Shown here: piece by piece, positions 15,557 to 23,906 of the stretch | Layout: each line of letters opens with the position of its first letter | How positions within the stretch are numbered: position 1 is the first letter of the stretch | DNA from: DATEPR01 sp036269975 | Lineage (GTDB): Bacteria > Actinomycetota > Actinomycetes > Mycobacteriales > Pseudonocardiaceae | Assembly (NCBI GenBank): GCA_036269975.1 | Contig: DATBDL010000225.1 | Coordinates: 1-30,590 of the forward strand | Length of the DNA stretch: 30,590 nucleotides | Reading direction: 5' to 3' | Notes under the pieces: model-generated | What the model saw: the letters and a program-made list of their open reading frames with translations, nothing else | Databases searched by the model: none | What the model was told of the DNA's origin: nothing | Translations under genes and position numbers: made by a program

Positions 15557-16480
15557 TCACCAGTCCCAGCAGAAACCGACGATCGTCTTGCTGATGCGTT
15601 CGTGGTAGCAGTGCGCCGCCAGCGCCTGGTCCAGTTCGACCGGCTGCTGGCGGATGATCACGCTGTTGTCGAAGCTGTCCCACTCCGCCCAGTACACCTG
15701 CCGCGGCACGGCTTCCGGGTCGAAACGCACTTCGAGCATGAACTTGTCGATCACGTGGAACGTGCCGCGCCGCAGTTCCGGTGGCGGCAGTTCGTCGTAG
15801 TTGAACGTGGTCACGTGGTCCAGCAGCGCGGTCTCGTCGGCCCGCAGCGTCTGGTCGAGCTGGATGTTCATCGCGAAGAACTCGTCGTCGACCCGGTACA
15901 GCCGGCCCGGCGTGCCCCCTCGCCGCACCACGACCGTGGCCGCGTTGGTGTCGAAGATGTAGGGGTAGTAGTCCAGCCCGTCCTCCAGCGCCCGCAACGT
16001 CTGCACGACCCGGTGACTCGCCGGCCTGCGGTCCGGCCCGACCTGGTGCACCTCGTGCAGCGAGATCGTCTCGTGCCGCCGTGGTCCCGTCGCCTCGTAC
16101 AGGCCCTCCGGCGGGAGGGCGGTGCCGGTGACCAGCTTGATCGTGCCGTCGCCTCGTGCCAGCGCCCACAGTTGGTCGGCGTCGGCACTGGTCATGGCGA
16201 ACGCGTCGATGATCTGGCTCAACCCGGTGGTGGTCACTTCCAGCCCACGCAACACACCGCGCACCCGGTTGCGCAGCCGCCGGTAGTCCGCTGTCTGATC
16301 GTCGGCGTACTCGAGGTGGCGGGCGACCACGCCGGCCACCGCGTTGATCTGCACCTGACTGGTGCGCGGCACGTGCAGCGACTGCCGTTCCCACAGCCGC
16401 CGATAGCGGGCACCCAGCAGTACATTGAGGTACTCGCCAGCAGCCGTAGCCCCCGGCAGCGCTTCCGGCATCGCCACCAC
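15557..16480 (-). CDS. Protein of unknown function, possible N-terminal HTH-like helical domain
   Basis: 307 residues, no signal peptide or membrane segment. Residues 1-130 are helical, with a stretch (YRRLRNRVRGVLRGLEVTT, then IIDAFAMTSADADQLWALARG) that recalls the last helices of actinomycete XRE-type regulators. The remainder is mixed alpha/beta and aromatic, with EVHQVGPDRRPASHRVVQTL, YYPYIFDTNAATVVVRRGG, a repeated-looking (T/R)GTFHVIDKFMLEVRF block and a C-terminus ending TIVGFCWDW. I recognise no family. GTG 16480 is preferred, with AGGA 7 nt upstream. It follows the gene 16553-17473 by 72 nt on the same strand and is probably cotranscribed with it and the condensation-like gene. Confidence 0.7.
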   Translation of the reverse strand: MVAMPEALPGATAAGEYLNVLLGARYRRLWERQSLHVPRTSQVQINAVAGVVARHLEYADDQTADYRRLRNRVRGVLRGLEVTTTGLSQIIDAFAMTSADADQLWALARGDGTIKLVTGTALPPEGLYEATGPRRHETISLHEVHQVGPDRRPASHRVVQTLRALEDGLDYYPYIFDTNAATVVVRRGGTPGRLYRVDDEFFAMNIQLDQTLRADETALLDHVTTFNYDELPPPELRRGTFHVIDKFMLEVRFDPEAVPRQVYWAEWDSFDNSVIIRQQPVELDQALAAHCYHERISKTIVGFCWDW

Positions 16481-16552
16481 CAGGTCTTCCTATCACAGCG
16501 AGCACCGGATTGAACGCCGGTGTGGTGCGCGATGTCCGATTGTAGCGGCCGC

Positions 16553-17473
16553 TTAGCTGGTAGCGGCACGTAACAGCAGCTCGATGTGTTCGGCCAAAGG
16601 GGTGAGAATTTCGCGTGTCGTCCCGCCGTGGCCCTGGGAATGACGCCGGGTGGTGACCAACACGGCACACAGCCGGCCGCTGCACCGGCCCAGGATCGGG
16701 CTGTCGGCCACCTTCGTCGTCGCCATCCTGGTGGCGATCATGGTCGCGTCGTCGGGGGTCGCGGCCTCGCCGACGAACACCAGTAACGCGTTCGACCGGT
16801 CGTCGGCCGGGTCTGCGTGCACCGAGACGCAACCGGTCAGCGCGCTGGTGGCGATGCGGACCGGGCCGGTCATGACGTCGGCGAGCCAGTGCTGCCCGAT
16901 CGCGGTGGCGACCGTGATGCCGGCGTGCGTGTAGCCGTGCTCGGCCAGTACCGCCGTCAGCCGCAACGCGATCTCGACCAGGTCGGCGTTCGGCAGGTAC
17001 GGGTCGTCGTCATCGTCGACGAGGATGGGGCCGCCGGCCGTGTGCACCTCGCGCATGCCGCAGTCCTGGGTCAGGTCCGGCTCCTCGTCGGCCATGATCT
17101 CGGCCAGCAGTTCCGCGGTGTCCGGATGTGCCTGGTCGAGTGCTTGTCGCGTGGCGGCTTCCGGGTCGGCCGCGATGCGGTCGGTCGCGTAGCGGACCAA
17201 CCGCGCCGCCATCCACACGTCGCGCGGGTCGGCGCAGCGGTCCAGGTCGATCAGCGCCAGCGCGGCCCAGCCCTGCGCCACGCGTTCGGCGTCCTGCGCG
17301 CGCAACGCGGCCAGGACACAACGTTGCGCGTACGTCACCAGCGTGAAGAAGTCCTCGACGGTCAACGTGTCACGCAACGCGGTGCGCTCGGCCTGGTCGG
17401 CTTTGGCGCACCTGGCCAACATCGCGGTCACCACGTCGTCCTCCGGCGCGTCCCACCACCGCCACAAGCTCAT
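16553..17473 (-). CDS. Protein of unknown function
   Basis: 306 residues from ATG 17473 (MSLWRWWDAPEDD), or 329 from GTG 17542; neither has a convincing ribosome binding site. The N-terminal half is helical and acidic (TALRDTLTVEDFFTLVTYAQR, WAALALIDLDRCADPRDVW). An acidic linker DDDDDPYLPNADLVEIAL separates it from a C-terminal alpha/beta part (GYTHAGITVATAIGQHW, NALLVFVGEAATPDDATMIA, LCAVLVTTRR) that may be a ligand-binding or roadblock-like domain; this is a guess from the strand-helix rhythm. No signal peptide. It lies between the condensation-like gene and the gene 15557-16480 in a leftward run, so a shared role is possible. Confidence 0.7.
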   Translation of the reverse strand: MSLWRWWDAPEDDVVTAMLARCAKADQAERTALRDTLTVEDFFTLVTYAQRCVLAALRAQDAERVAQGWAALALIDLDRCADPRDVWMAARLVRYATDRIAADPEAATRQALDQAHPDTAELLAEIMADEEPDLTQDCGMREVHTAGGPILVDDDDDPYLPNADLVEIALRLTAVLAEHGYTHAGITVATAIGQHWLADVMTGPVRIATSALTGCVSVHADPADDRSNALLVFVGEAATPDDATMIATRMATTKVADSPILGRCSGRLCAVLVTTRRHSQGHGGTTREILTPLAEHIELLLRAATS

Positions 17474-17613
17474 CGCCGCCACCGGGTACCGGACGCCGAC
17501 CAGCGGCGATTCGCCGGCGTTCTGTTCCGAGGTCGCTCGCACCAACCGAAGGTAACCGCCACGAACGCCGCAACCGGTGTTTTGTCCGGACGTTGTCGTG
17601 TGATCGTCAGCCT

Positions 17614-18915
17614 TTACGGACGCGCCTGGCAGGCCGCGACGGCCGTTGCCTCCATGGCACGGACGAAGGACTCCGCGTCGGTGAGCGAGATCGAGCGGGT
17701 GTCCAGTTTCACGGTCACCTGAATGGCGTCCGGAATATCGTCGATCTCGACCAGTAACTGTTCCAGCGGCGGATCGTCCTGCCGCCGCACCCATCGAAAC
17801 GAACTCGGCGGCGCGGCATCCGCGACCAGGCTACCGGCCGGGTTCACGCCGTATCGGTCGTTGAAGAAGCACCGGGTGTCCACCACCGTGCCGCGCTCCT
17901 CCTCGACGCGGTCGCGGAGGGCGACCATCTGCACGTGGTCGAAGTAGGCGTACTTGTAGGCGTTGATCACCGACCGCCGCGTCCGCTGCAGTGCCTCGTC
18001 GAACGGCACACCGGCCACGTCCAGCACGCACAGACCCGCCTGCGCCACCGTGCACACGACACCGGCGAGACCCGGCCGGAACCGGTTGCCCACGATCGGC
18101 CGCACGACGACCGGATTGATGCCGGTGGTATTGGTCAGCGCGACCGCGAACAATGCCAGGAGGATCGTGGACGCGCCGAGCCCGCTGGCTTTCGCGATGG
18201 AATTCACCGCCGGCAACAGGGCCGGCGAGTTGAATTCGCCGCGCCAGTAACGCGGGCTCTGCTCGTCGTGCGGCGGGTCGAACCGGTGCGGTTCGATCGT
18301 GCGGAGAATGCCCTCCCAGTAGCGCAGTGCCGCGTCGCTGTGCCGGCGGCCGGCGGCCGAGTGCTGCCAGGCGGCCTGCGCCAGCGGTGGCATGCCGTCG
18401 ACGGGAGTGCTGGTGCGGGCGGCGATTTCGCCCATCATGACGGCGATGCCGGCCGCGTCCGTCGCGAGATGGCTGACCAGCGTGACGGTGTGCGTCAATG
18501 CGCCGTCGTGGCGGATCGCGGCCATCCGCAACGGCCATTCCGACATGAAGTCCATCGGGGTGTCGCGATACTCCTGCGCCACCGATTCGGCGACGGCACC
18601 CGGATCGGCGTCATCGGCCGCGTCGACGACGGCCAGCGCAATCTCGCCGGCGCCGAAAACGACCTGCACCGGGTGGCCGTCGTCGAGCCGAATGCGGGTC
18701 CGCAGCGACTGGTGGCGGCCCATCAGGTAACGCAGCGCGTCCGTGACGTCGTCGACCGTCGCACCCGGCGGCGCCGGAATGACGCCGCCGACCGGCGCCC
18801 AGATCCGCTCTTGCACGATTCGGTGCCAGTTTTCCGCCTGGCCCCAGGACAGTTCGCCGGAACCGGCGCCGTCGCCCGTGAAATCGACCATGATCTGGGC
18901 CAGTGTCCCGGTCAT
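17614..18915 (-). CDS. Free-standing condensation-domain-like protein (NRPS C-domain superfamily)
   Basis: 433 residues, the size of a single condensation domain of the CAT-like acyltransferase fold. Features: N-terminal ELSWGQAENWHRIVQE (compare the C-domain opening LSxAQxRxW), ALRYLMGRHQSLRTRI (compare hxxLxxRHxxLRTxF), then TLVSHLATDAAGIAVMMGEIA at the active-site position of HHxxxDG. Here the motif reads SHxxxDA: the second, catalytic His (149) and Asp (153) are kept, but the first His and the Gly are changed. No carrier or adenylation domain is near. Such orphans transfer acyl or aminoacyl groups or act as tailoring enzymes; the substrate is unknown. ATG 18915 has GGAGG 8 nt upstream. 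First intact gene of a leftward run. Confidence 0.8.
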   Translation of the reverse strand: MTGTLAQIMVDFTGDGAGSGELSWGQAENWHRIVQERIWAPVGGVIPAPPGATVDDVTDALRYLMGRHQSLRTRIRLDDGHPVQVVFGAGEIALAVVDAADDADPGAVAESVAQEYRDTPMDFMSEWPLRMAAIRHDGALTHTVTLVSHLATDAAGIAVMMGEIAARTSTPVDGMPPLAQAAWQHSAAGRRHSDAALRYWEGILRTIEPHRFDPPHDEQSPRYWRGEFNSPALLPAVNSIAKASGLGASTILLALFAVALTNTTGINPVVVRPIVGNRFRPGLAGVVCTVAQAGLCVLDVAGVPFDEALQRTRRSVINAYKYAYFDHVQMVALRDRVEEERGTVVDTRCFFNDRYGVNPAGSLVADAAPPSSFRWVRRQDDPPLEQLLVEIDDIPDAIQVTVKLDTRSISLTDAESFVRAMEATAVAACQARP

Positions 18916-18930
18916 CTACGGGCCTCCGCA

Positions 18931-19490
18931 TCACGTGACAGCGAGCACGATCGTCTCGGTGAGGGGCGCTCGCCCGTCGGTTCGTCGTTCCAGCAGGGTC
19001 ACGCCGGCCGCGATCCCCTGGCAGAGGTCCAACAGTTCCGGCTGGTCGCCGGCCTGCGCCGCCAGACACAGCGCCGCCAACCGGATCGCGGCGGCGGTCG
19101 CCGGGTCGATGGCCTCCTGCCAGGTGAAAACGGGCAACGCCAGTACTGCCAGCCGAGCCGCCACCTCGTGCGCCGGCCACACCGGCAACGACTCGCGCAC
19201 CAGGATAAGCATCCGCCCAACGGCATCGGCGAGCAGATCCGGCTCCACAACGCGTGGCTCGTCGGACCGGACCAGGTACGCCACCACCACGACGTTCGGC
19301 TTCTCGGTGGCGAGCCCGTTCCCGACTCCATCCAGGACAGGTACTCCGCCAGCGCCACGCGCATGTCGTCCCGTGCAGCCTGGCCGCGAGGACATGGTCG
19401 ATCATCCCGGCTTCGCGCAGGGGGGCGTAGAACTCCCGCGCGAAGGCCAGGCCGTGGCCGATCGCAATGTCCGTCGCGAGCACGTTCGCC
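18931..19490 (-). pseudogene. Frameshifted gene of unknown function
   Basis: Good coding sequence on the minus strand jumps frame twice. One frame gives VANVLATDIAIGHGLAFARE then FYAPLREAGMIDHVLAARLHG (to about 19375); the next gives MRVALAEYLSWMESGTG (19364 to about 19312); the third gives GLATEKPNVVVVAYLVRSDE and runs to the TGA at 18931, ending LTETIVLAVT. Each piece has almost all G/C third positions only in its own frame. Both changes fit loss of one base. Either it is a pseudogene or the assembly has two indel errors. The last piece could still be translated from an internal start. The stop lies 15 nt before the condensation-like gene, so the intact ancestor was probably in that operon. 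Confidence 0.5.
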
Positions 19491-19637
19491 ACCGGTCGTG
19501 CCGGCCGCGCGGCCCGCCCCTGTCGATGGCAGAGCTCCTGGACGAGTGCGCGGGGCTGTCCCGGCCCGCCGCCTTCGCCCTGGCCCTGGACCGGTCGCCG
19601 GCTCGTGCGCTGTCGACATCCAGCGTGCGAGCCAGCC

Positions 19638-19826
19638 TCAGGCCGCGGCTGATCGGACGGCACAGAGTTCCGGCTCGTTGCCCGCTTCCGGGTGCTGCCA
19701 GGTGGCGCCGCCGGATGACGTGAACACCCGGCCGACCACCGGGTCGGTCATCTCAGCGGATGTGACCAGGCGGCAGGTCGTCTCGCCGGCCGTCATCGTG
19801 TTGACCCAGCGTGCTGACGCCCCCAC
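19638..19826 (-). CDS. Possible small ORF, 62 residues
   Basis: From a GTG with no clear ribosome binding site. The translation includes TMTAGETTCRLVTSAEMTDP and SSGGATWQHPEAGNEPELC. Codon usage is acceptable in the second half. It may be the eroded 5' part of the frameshifted gene downstream, or chance. The rest of 19500-19883 gives no clear coding signal. Confidence 0.2.
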   Translation of the reverse strand: MGASARWVNTMTAGETTCRLVTSAEMTDPVVGRVFTSSGGATWQHPEAGNEPELCAVRSAAA

Positions 19827-19883
19827 GGGCCTATACCTAGCCGATCAACTGCGCGAATCACAGCCGGTGGTCGGGTGAACCTT

Positions 19884-20624
19884 TCAGCAACCGCTGTCGA
19901 ATTCGGCGGCCTCGACACCGGCCATCAGGAAGGCGCCGACACCGTAGTTCGTCGTGGCGGTCGAACTGATCGGCTGGTGCTGCGACGGCTGCGACGACGG
20001 CCCCCGCACGAAACCGACGACGCCGTCGCTGTGCGGCGCCTTGGTACGCAGCCAGGTCCACGCCTTCCGCACGATTGGGGTGTACGTCTTCGCGTCCAGG
20101 TCACTCGCGTTCTTGTCGAGGACACCGAAATGCGCGAACGCCGACAGCGCACCGAGTTCGACGGCGTCCACATAGGTCATGTTGCTCTGCTTGCCACTCT
20201 CGATCGCGGCGGTCTCGGTGTGCACGTACTTCTGCGCGTCCGCGATGCCCCCGGCCGGACGGGTCGGGTCCAGTTCGAACAGGTCGATGTACTCCTGGCT
20301 GGCTTCCGGGCCGTCGTCGTTGGGCGCGTTCGTCGGCAGGAGCCACTTGTTGTGGTCGGCCCAGCCGGTGGCGTACGTGAGGTACCTGGTGTTGCCGGTC
20401 ATCCGGAAGACCTCGATGTCGCCCTTGACGAACAGCGCGTTGAACCAGGTCGGGTCGCCGAAGCCGGGACTACCGGCGATCCAGTGGTCGGCGGCGAGCT
20501 CGATCGGCGCGAGATCGGGACAGGCCGCCGTGACGCCAGGCGCACCGGTACCCGCGGCCGCGCTCGTGGGGATCAGCCCGGCGGCCACAGCGACCACCGC
20601 CGCCAACAGCCTGTACCTGGACAC
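19884..20624 (-). CDS. Secreted family 88/105-like glycoside hydrolase with internal deletion
   Basis: 246 residues against roughly 360-400 for full-length relatives. The signal peptide is YRLLAAVVAVAAGLIPTSAA. The N-terminal half matches the GH88/105 (unsaturated glycuronyl hydrolase) pattern: AADHWIAGSPGFGDPTWFNA, YLTYATGWADHNKW, EYIDLFELDP, MTYVDAVELGALSAFAHFG. The C-terminal end also matches (AWTWLRTKAPHSDGVVGFVR, SSQPSQHQPISSTATTNYGV, GAFLMAG). The roughly 100 residues that normally lie between them, including the WSRGNGW-type segment, are absent without a frameshift. Activity is doubtful. GTG 20624 is the first in-frame start before the signal peptide. A perfect LacI-family operator lies 22 bp upstream, so it is probably induced by a sugar. 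Confidence 0.7.
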   Translation of the reverse strand: MSRYRLLAAVVAVAAGLIPTSAAAGTGAPGVTAACPDLAPIELAADHWIAGSPGFGDPTWFNALFVKGDIEVFRMTGNTRYLTYATGWADHNKWLLPTNAPNDDGPEASQEYIDLFELDPTRPAGGIADAQKYVHTETAAIESGKQSNMTYVDAVELGALSAFAHFGVLDKNASDLDAKTYTPIVRKAWTWLRTKAPHSDGVVGFVRGPSSQPSQHQPISSTATTNYGVGAFLMAGVEAAEFDSGC

Positions 20625-20645
20625 CGGCGCCGCCCGAGTGCTGCT

Positions 20646-20659
20646 TGAAAACGTTTACA
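20646..20659. promoter_or_regulatory. LacI-family operator
   Basis: TGAAAACGTTTACA is an exact match to the LacI/CcpA-type consensus TGNAANCGNTTNCA with a central CG. It lies between the divergent GH88/105-like and nitrilase-like genes, 22 bp before the former. No LacI gene is in the window, so the regulator is encoded elsewhere. Confidence 0.75.
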
Positions 20660-20782
20660 TAGGGTCTACCCAACGACGACATGAGTGTCAATGTTCATGA
20701 ACGGGCGACACGACGGCCGATCCCGGTCCGCTGGCCGAATCCTGATCTAGCCGATCAGCCGTCGCACCGCCAGACTGTCCGC

Positions 20783-21856
20783 ATGGTTAACGCTGCGATC
20801 GCGCCGTACACCGCCGTCGGTCTGATCCCCGCAGTGCGTGGCATCCGGACCCGCGCCGACATCGGCCGCAACCTGGAGCACATCTCGCACCTGTTCAAGG
20901 CCGCGTCCTGGCTGTCCAGCCTCGATCTGCCGGTGCGACTGGTCGTGGTGCCCGAGGGCGGGTTGCAGGCGTTCAACGACGAAGTCCTCGATCTCGACCA
21001 CGCGACGTTCGCGCGGGAATGCGCCATCGACATTCCCGGCCCGGAAACACGGTATCTCGGCGACCTCGCCCGCGAATACGACACCTACGTGATGGCCCAG
21101 GCGAAGGCGAGGCATCCGGAATTTCCGGACCGCTTCTTCAACGTCGGTTTCGCGCTCGACCCGCAGGGCGAGATCGTGCTCAAACACTACAAACTGTCCA
21201 CGCTCTATCCGGTCGAGCACTCGGTCACCCCGCACGACGTGTGGGACAGGTGGATCGAGCTGTACGGGCTGAATCTGGACGCCTTCTTCCCGGTCGCCGA
21301 CACCGAGATCGGCCGGCTCGGCGTGCTGATGGCCAACGAGGGCTCCTACCCGGAGAACGCCCGCGGCCTCGCCATGAACGGCGCCGAAATCCTCTACCGG
21401 GCGTCCTATCCGCATCCGCACACCGGTAACGAGTTCTTCGAGATCCAGAGCCGCGCCCGCGCACTGGACAACAACGTCTACGTCATCGCGCCGAACCTGG
21501 CCACGTACTACCTGACCCCGGAATCCACCGACCCGATCGACACGTTCGGCGGCCGTTCCATGGTCATCGACTACAAGGGCAGAATCGTCGGACAGCACCT
21601 GTACGGCGCGGGATCGTCCTATGTCGCCGGCACGATCGACATCGGCGCGCTCCGGTATTTCCGTACCCACGCGCAGTGGGACAACTGGACCAAGGACCTG
21701 CGTACCGAGATCTTCCAATTGATCTACGACCAGCCGATCTATCCCAAGAACCTCTACGCCGACCGGGCGCCGTTCAACCACAAGGAGTTCCGCGAGCAGG
21801 TCATCGGCCCGCAGATCCAGCGCATGATCGATCGGGGCGTCTACCGCAGCGAATAG
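20783..21856 (+). CDS. Nitrilase-superfamily (carbon-nitrogen hydrolase) fold protein lacking the catalytic cysteine
   Basis: 357 residues from ATG 20783; an in-frame ATG at 20681 would add 34 residues unlike the family, and neither has a good ribosome binding site. The nitrilase fold is clear: RLVVVPEGGLQAF with Glu58, DPQGEIVLKHYKLST with Lys137, the second Glu in HTGNEFFEIQSRARALDNNV, and GGRSMVIDYKGRIV. The block that should hold the nucleophile (GxxICxDxxFPE) reads GVLMANEGSYPENARGLAMN, with Ala184 (GCC at 21332) in place of Cys. The protein should therefore not work as a standard nitrilase or amidase. Its 3' end overlaps the convergent alpha/beta hydrolase gene by 16 bp. Confidence 0.82.
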   Translation: MVNAAIAPYTAVGLIPAVRGIRTRADIGRNLEHISHLFKAASWLSSLDLPVRLVVVPEGGLQAFNDEVLDLDHATFARECAIDIPGPETRYLGDLAREYDTYVMAQAKARHPEFPDRFFNVGFALDPQGEIVLKHYKLSTLYPVEHSVTPHDVWDRWIELYGLNLDAFFPVADTEIGRLGVLMANEGSYPENARGLAMNGAEILYRASYPHPHTGNEFFEIQSRARALDNNVYVIAPNLATYYLTPESTDPIDTFGGRSMVIDYKGRIVGQHLYGAGSSYVAGTIDIGALRYFRTHAQWDNWTKDLRTEIFQLIYDQPIYPKNLYADRAPFNHKEFREQVIGPQIQRMIDRGVYRSE

Positions 21857-22539
21857 AGCAGCGGCAGCACCGCGGCCGGGTCCTCGACGTGCGCGTTGTG
21901 CCCGAGGCCGGGCAGCGTCACCGCGTCGTCCCGCAGCGCCAGCAGGTCTGCCGGCCGACTCATCGGATCGTGCTCACCGGCCGCCAGCACGACCGGGCAG
22001 CGCGCCATGCCCAGCAGACCCACCATGTCCGGCGCGCCGACACCGAAGGCGGCCATGTCCAACGTGAGCCGCCAGCCGTCGTCGGCTTCGACCAGCCCGG
22101 CCGGATCGGCGACCGCCAGCCCGGTCAGCCCCGCCAGCTTCAGGTAGGCCGTCTCGGCGTCGGCCCTGGTGGCGAACACCCGATCCGGCCGCGCGGCGAC
22201 GGCGGCCGCCCTGGCCAGTTCGTCGTCGCTCCACCGCACCTTCACCCCGACCGCGAGGACGCCGACCACGTCGACGCCGAACCACCCGCTGGCCAGCGCC
22301 AACGCGACCACGCCACCCAGCGAGTGCCCGACCACGACGAGCGGCCCCGCCGTCGGCAACTGATCCGCCACGGCCGCCGCGAGGCCGCCGAAGGAGTACC
22401 GGCGCAGCCGGGCCGATCCGCCGTGACCCGGCAGGTCGGGCGCCAGCCACGTGCGGTCGAGCCGATCGGTCAGCCCGTCCCAGACGGCGCCGGTCGCGCC
22501 GAGTCCGTGCAGCAGCAGAACGGCGGGTTCGGTGTCCAC
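21841..22539 (-). CDS. Alpha/beta-fold hydrolase
   Basis: 232 residues, cytoplasmic. AVLLLHGLGATGAVWDGL (HG oxyanion), LAPDLPGHGGS, nucleophile elbow VVVGHSLGG with Ser73, Asp191 in AAGEHDPMS and His214 in GLGHNAHVEDP. All triad residues are present. It is smaller than most, with a short cap region (about 110-170), close to MenH-like or esterase-type members; the exact reaction is unknown. Start taken at GTG 22539; a TTG at 22563 is possible. The gene is convergent with and overlaps the nitrilase-like gene, and is divergent from the P450 gene with 47 bp between starts. Confidence 0.88.
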   Translation of the reverse strand: MDTEPAVLLLHGLGATGAVWDGLTDRLDRTWLAPDLPGHGGSARLRRYSFGGLAAAVADQLPTAGPLVVVGHSLGGVVALALASGWFGVDVVGVLAVGVKVRWSDDELARAAAVAARPDRVFATRADAETAYLKLAGLTGLAVADPAGLVEADDGWRLTLDMAAFGVGAPDMVGLLGMARCPVVLAAGEHDPMSRPADLLALRDDAVTLPGLGHNAHVEDPAAVLPLLYSLR

Positions 22540-22586
22540 AGCACCGATCTTTCCGCAGGCCAACGTGTGCCGGCTAGGGCCGGGCT

Positions 22587-23870
22587 ATGGTCGATGGCGT
22601 GTCGGCCGAGATCATCGATCCGGACACCTATCTGACCGGTGTCCCGTACGCCCAGCTCGCCCAACTACGGCGCACGTCGCCGGTGACCAGGGTCGACGAC
22701 TTCTGGGCCGTCCTGCGTCACGCCGACGTGCGCCATGTGCTGCGCAACCCGGCGTTGTTCTCGTCCCACCTCGGTGGCACCCAGATCCGCGACCCGGCCA
22801 CCGCCGCCGACCTGGCCTACGTCCGCAAGATGATGCTCAACAGCGACCCGCCCGACCACGCCCGCCTGCGCAACCTGCTGACCAGGGCGTTCACCCCGCG
22901 CGCAGTGGCAAGGCTGACCGAGCGCATCCAGCGGTGGGCACACGACCTGGTCGCGAACGTGGCCGACCGCGGCGAATGTGACTTCGCCACCGAGGTGGCC
23001 GCCGACCTGCCGCTGCGCACGCTGGCCGACGTGTTCGGCGTGCCGGAGCAGGACCGGCGCCTGATGTACGACTGGAGCAACCGCGTCATCGGCTATCAGG
23101 ACGCCGAGTACGCCGCCAGCGCCACCGCCCACGACGACGACCTGACCGACATGGCCCTCGGCGTTCTCGCGCTGCGCCCCACTCCCGGCCCGAACGGCGA
23201 ACTCCCCGACCCGCGCGGCAGAAACGGCATGCCGGACCTCTACGCCTATGCCAACGCCCTGGGCGAACACAAGCGAAACCACCCCGGCGACGACGTCATG
23301 AGCATTCTCATGCGGCACGTCGACGACGACGGTGGCCGCGTGTCACTGGCCGAATTCGAGAACCTGTTCTGGCTGTTCTCGGTCGCCGGCAACGAGACCC
23401 TGCGCAACGGCCTGCCGGGCGGCCTGCTCGCGCTGTTAACCCACCCCGACCAGTACCGCGGGCTCCTGGCGGACCGGTCGTTGCTGCCAGGCGCCGTCGA
23501 GGAGATGCTGCGCTGGTGGACGCCCGTGATGCACTTCCGCCGCACCGCGACCACGGCCACCCGACTGTCCGGAGTGGACATCGAGGCCGGCGACAAGGTG
23601 GTCGTCTGGTTCACCTCGGCCAACCGCGACGAATCGGTGTTCGCGGATCCCGACACGTTCGACGTCACCCGCACCCCCAACGACCACCTCACCTTCGGCC
23701 ACGGCCCGCATTTCTGCCTCGGCGCCCCGCTGGCCCGAATCCAGATGCGCGCCATGTTCGACGCGGTATTGGACCAGTTGGGTGAAGTCGAACTCGTCGG
23801 CGAGCCGGTCCGACTGCGATCGAATTTCCAGCACGGTGTGAAGCATCTGCCGATAGGCTGGCGTCGATGA
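22587..23870 (+). CDS. Cytochrome P450
   Basis: 427 residues, soluble bacterial type. The I-helix reads LFSVAGNETLRNGLPGG (A-G-N-E-T, the oxygen-activation site), the K-helix ExxR is in EEMLRWWTPVMHFRR, and the heme loop FGHGPHFCLGAPLAR has Cys377 as the thiolate ligand. MMLNSDPPDHARLRNLLTRA is the usual C-helix heme-propionate region. The pattern MHFRRTATTATRLSGVDIEA plus SANRDESVFADPDTFDVTRT resembles the CYP124/125/142 branch (steroid side-chain and branched-lipid omega-hydroxylases), but the substrate is not certain. No ferredoxin gene is next to it. ATG 22587 lacks a good ribosome binding site. The L,D-transpeptidase gene follows after 36 nt. Confidence 0.93.
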   Translation: MVDGVSAEIIDPDTYLTGVPYAQLAQLRRTSPVTRVDDFWAVLRHADVRHVLRNPALFSSHLGGTQIRDPATAADLAYVRKMMLNSDPPDHARLRNLLTRAFTPRAVARLTERIQRWAHDLVANVADRGECDFATEVAADLPLRTLADVFGVPEQDRRLMYDWSNRVIGYQDAEYAASATAHDDDLTDMALGVLALRPTPGPNGELPDPRGRNGMPDLYAYANALGEHKRNHPGDDVMSILMRHVDDDGGRVSLAEFENLFWLFSVAGNETLRNGLPGGLLALLTHPDQYRGLLADRSLLPGAVEEMLRWWTPVMHFRRTATTATRLSGVDIEAGDKVVVWFTSANRDESVFADPDTFDVTRTPNDHLTFGHGPHFCLGAPLARIQMRAMFDAVLDQLGEVELVGEPVRLRSNFQHGVKHLPIGWRR

Positions 23871-23906
23871 TCCGGTGCCACGATCAACATCAGGAGGCGG
23901 ATTCTC

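Noticed and set aside
15367..15594. A plus-strand ORF with APKR-type repeats across the 21-bp tandem repeats.
   Set aside because: It starts inside the GH9 start region in antisense, has no ribosome binding site, and the repeated peptide is explained by the DNA repeat.
19838..20758. CTAGCCGATCA occurs on both sides of the GH88/105-like gene, as if it were a target-site duplication.
   Set aside because: An 11-bp match is expected many times by chance in 30 kb, and there is no transposase or terminal inverted repeat.
20681..20782. In-frame N-terminal extension of the nitrilase-like protein from ATG 20681.
   Set aside because: The 34 added residues do not resemble the family, and no ribosome binding site is present; the fold begins just after 20783.
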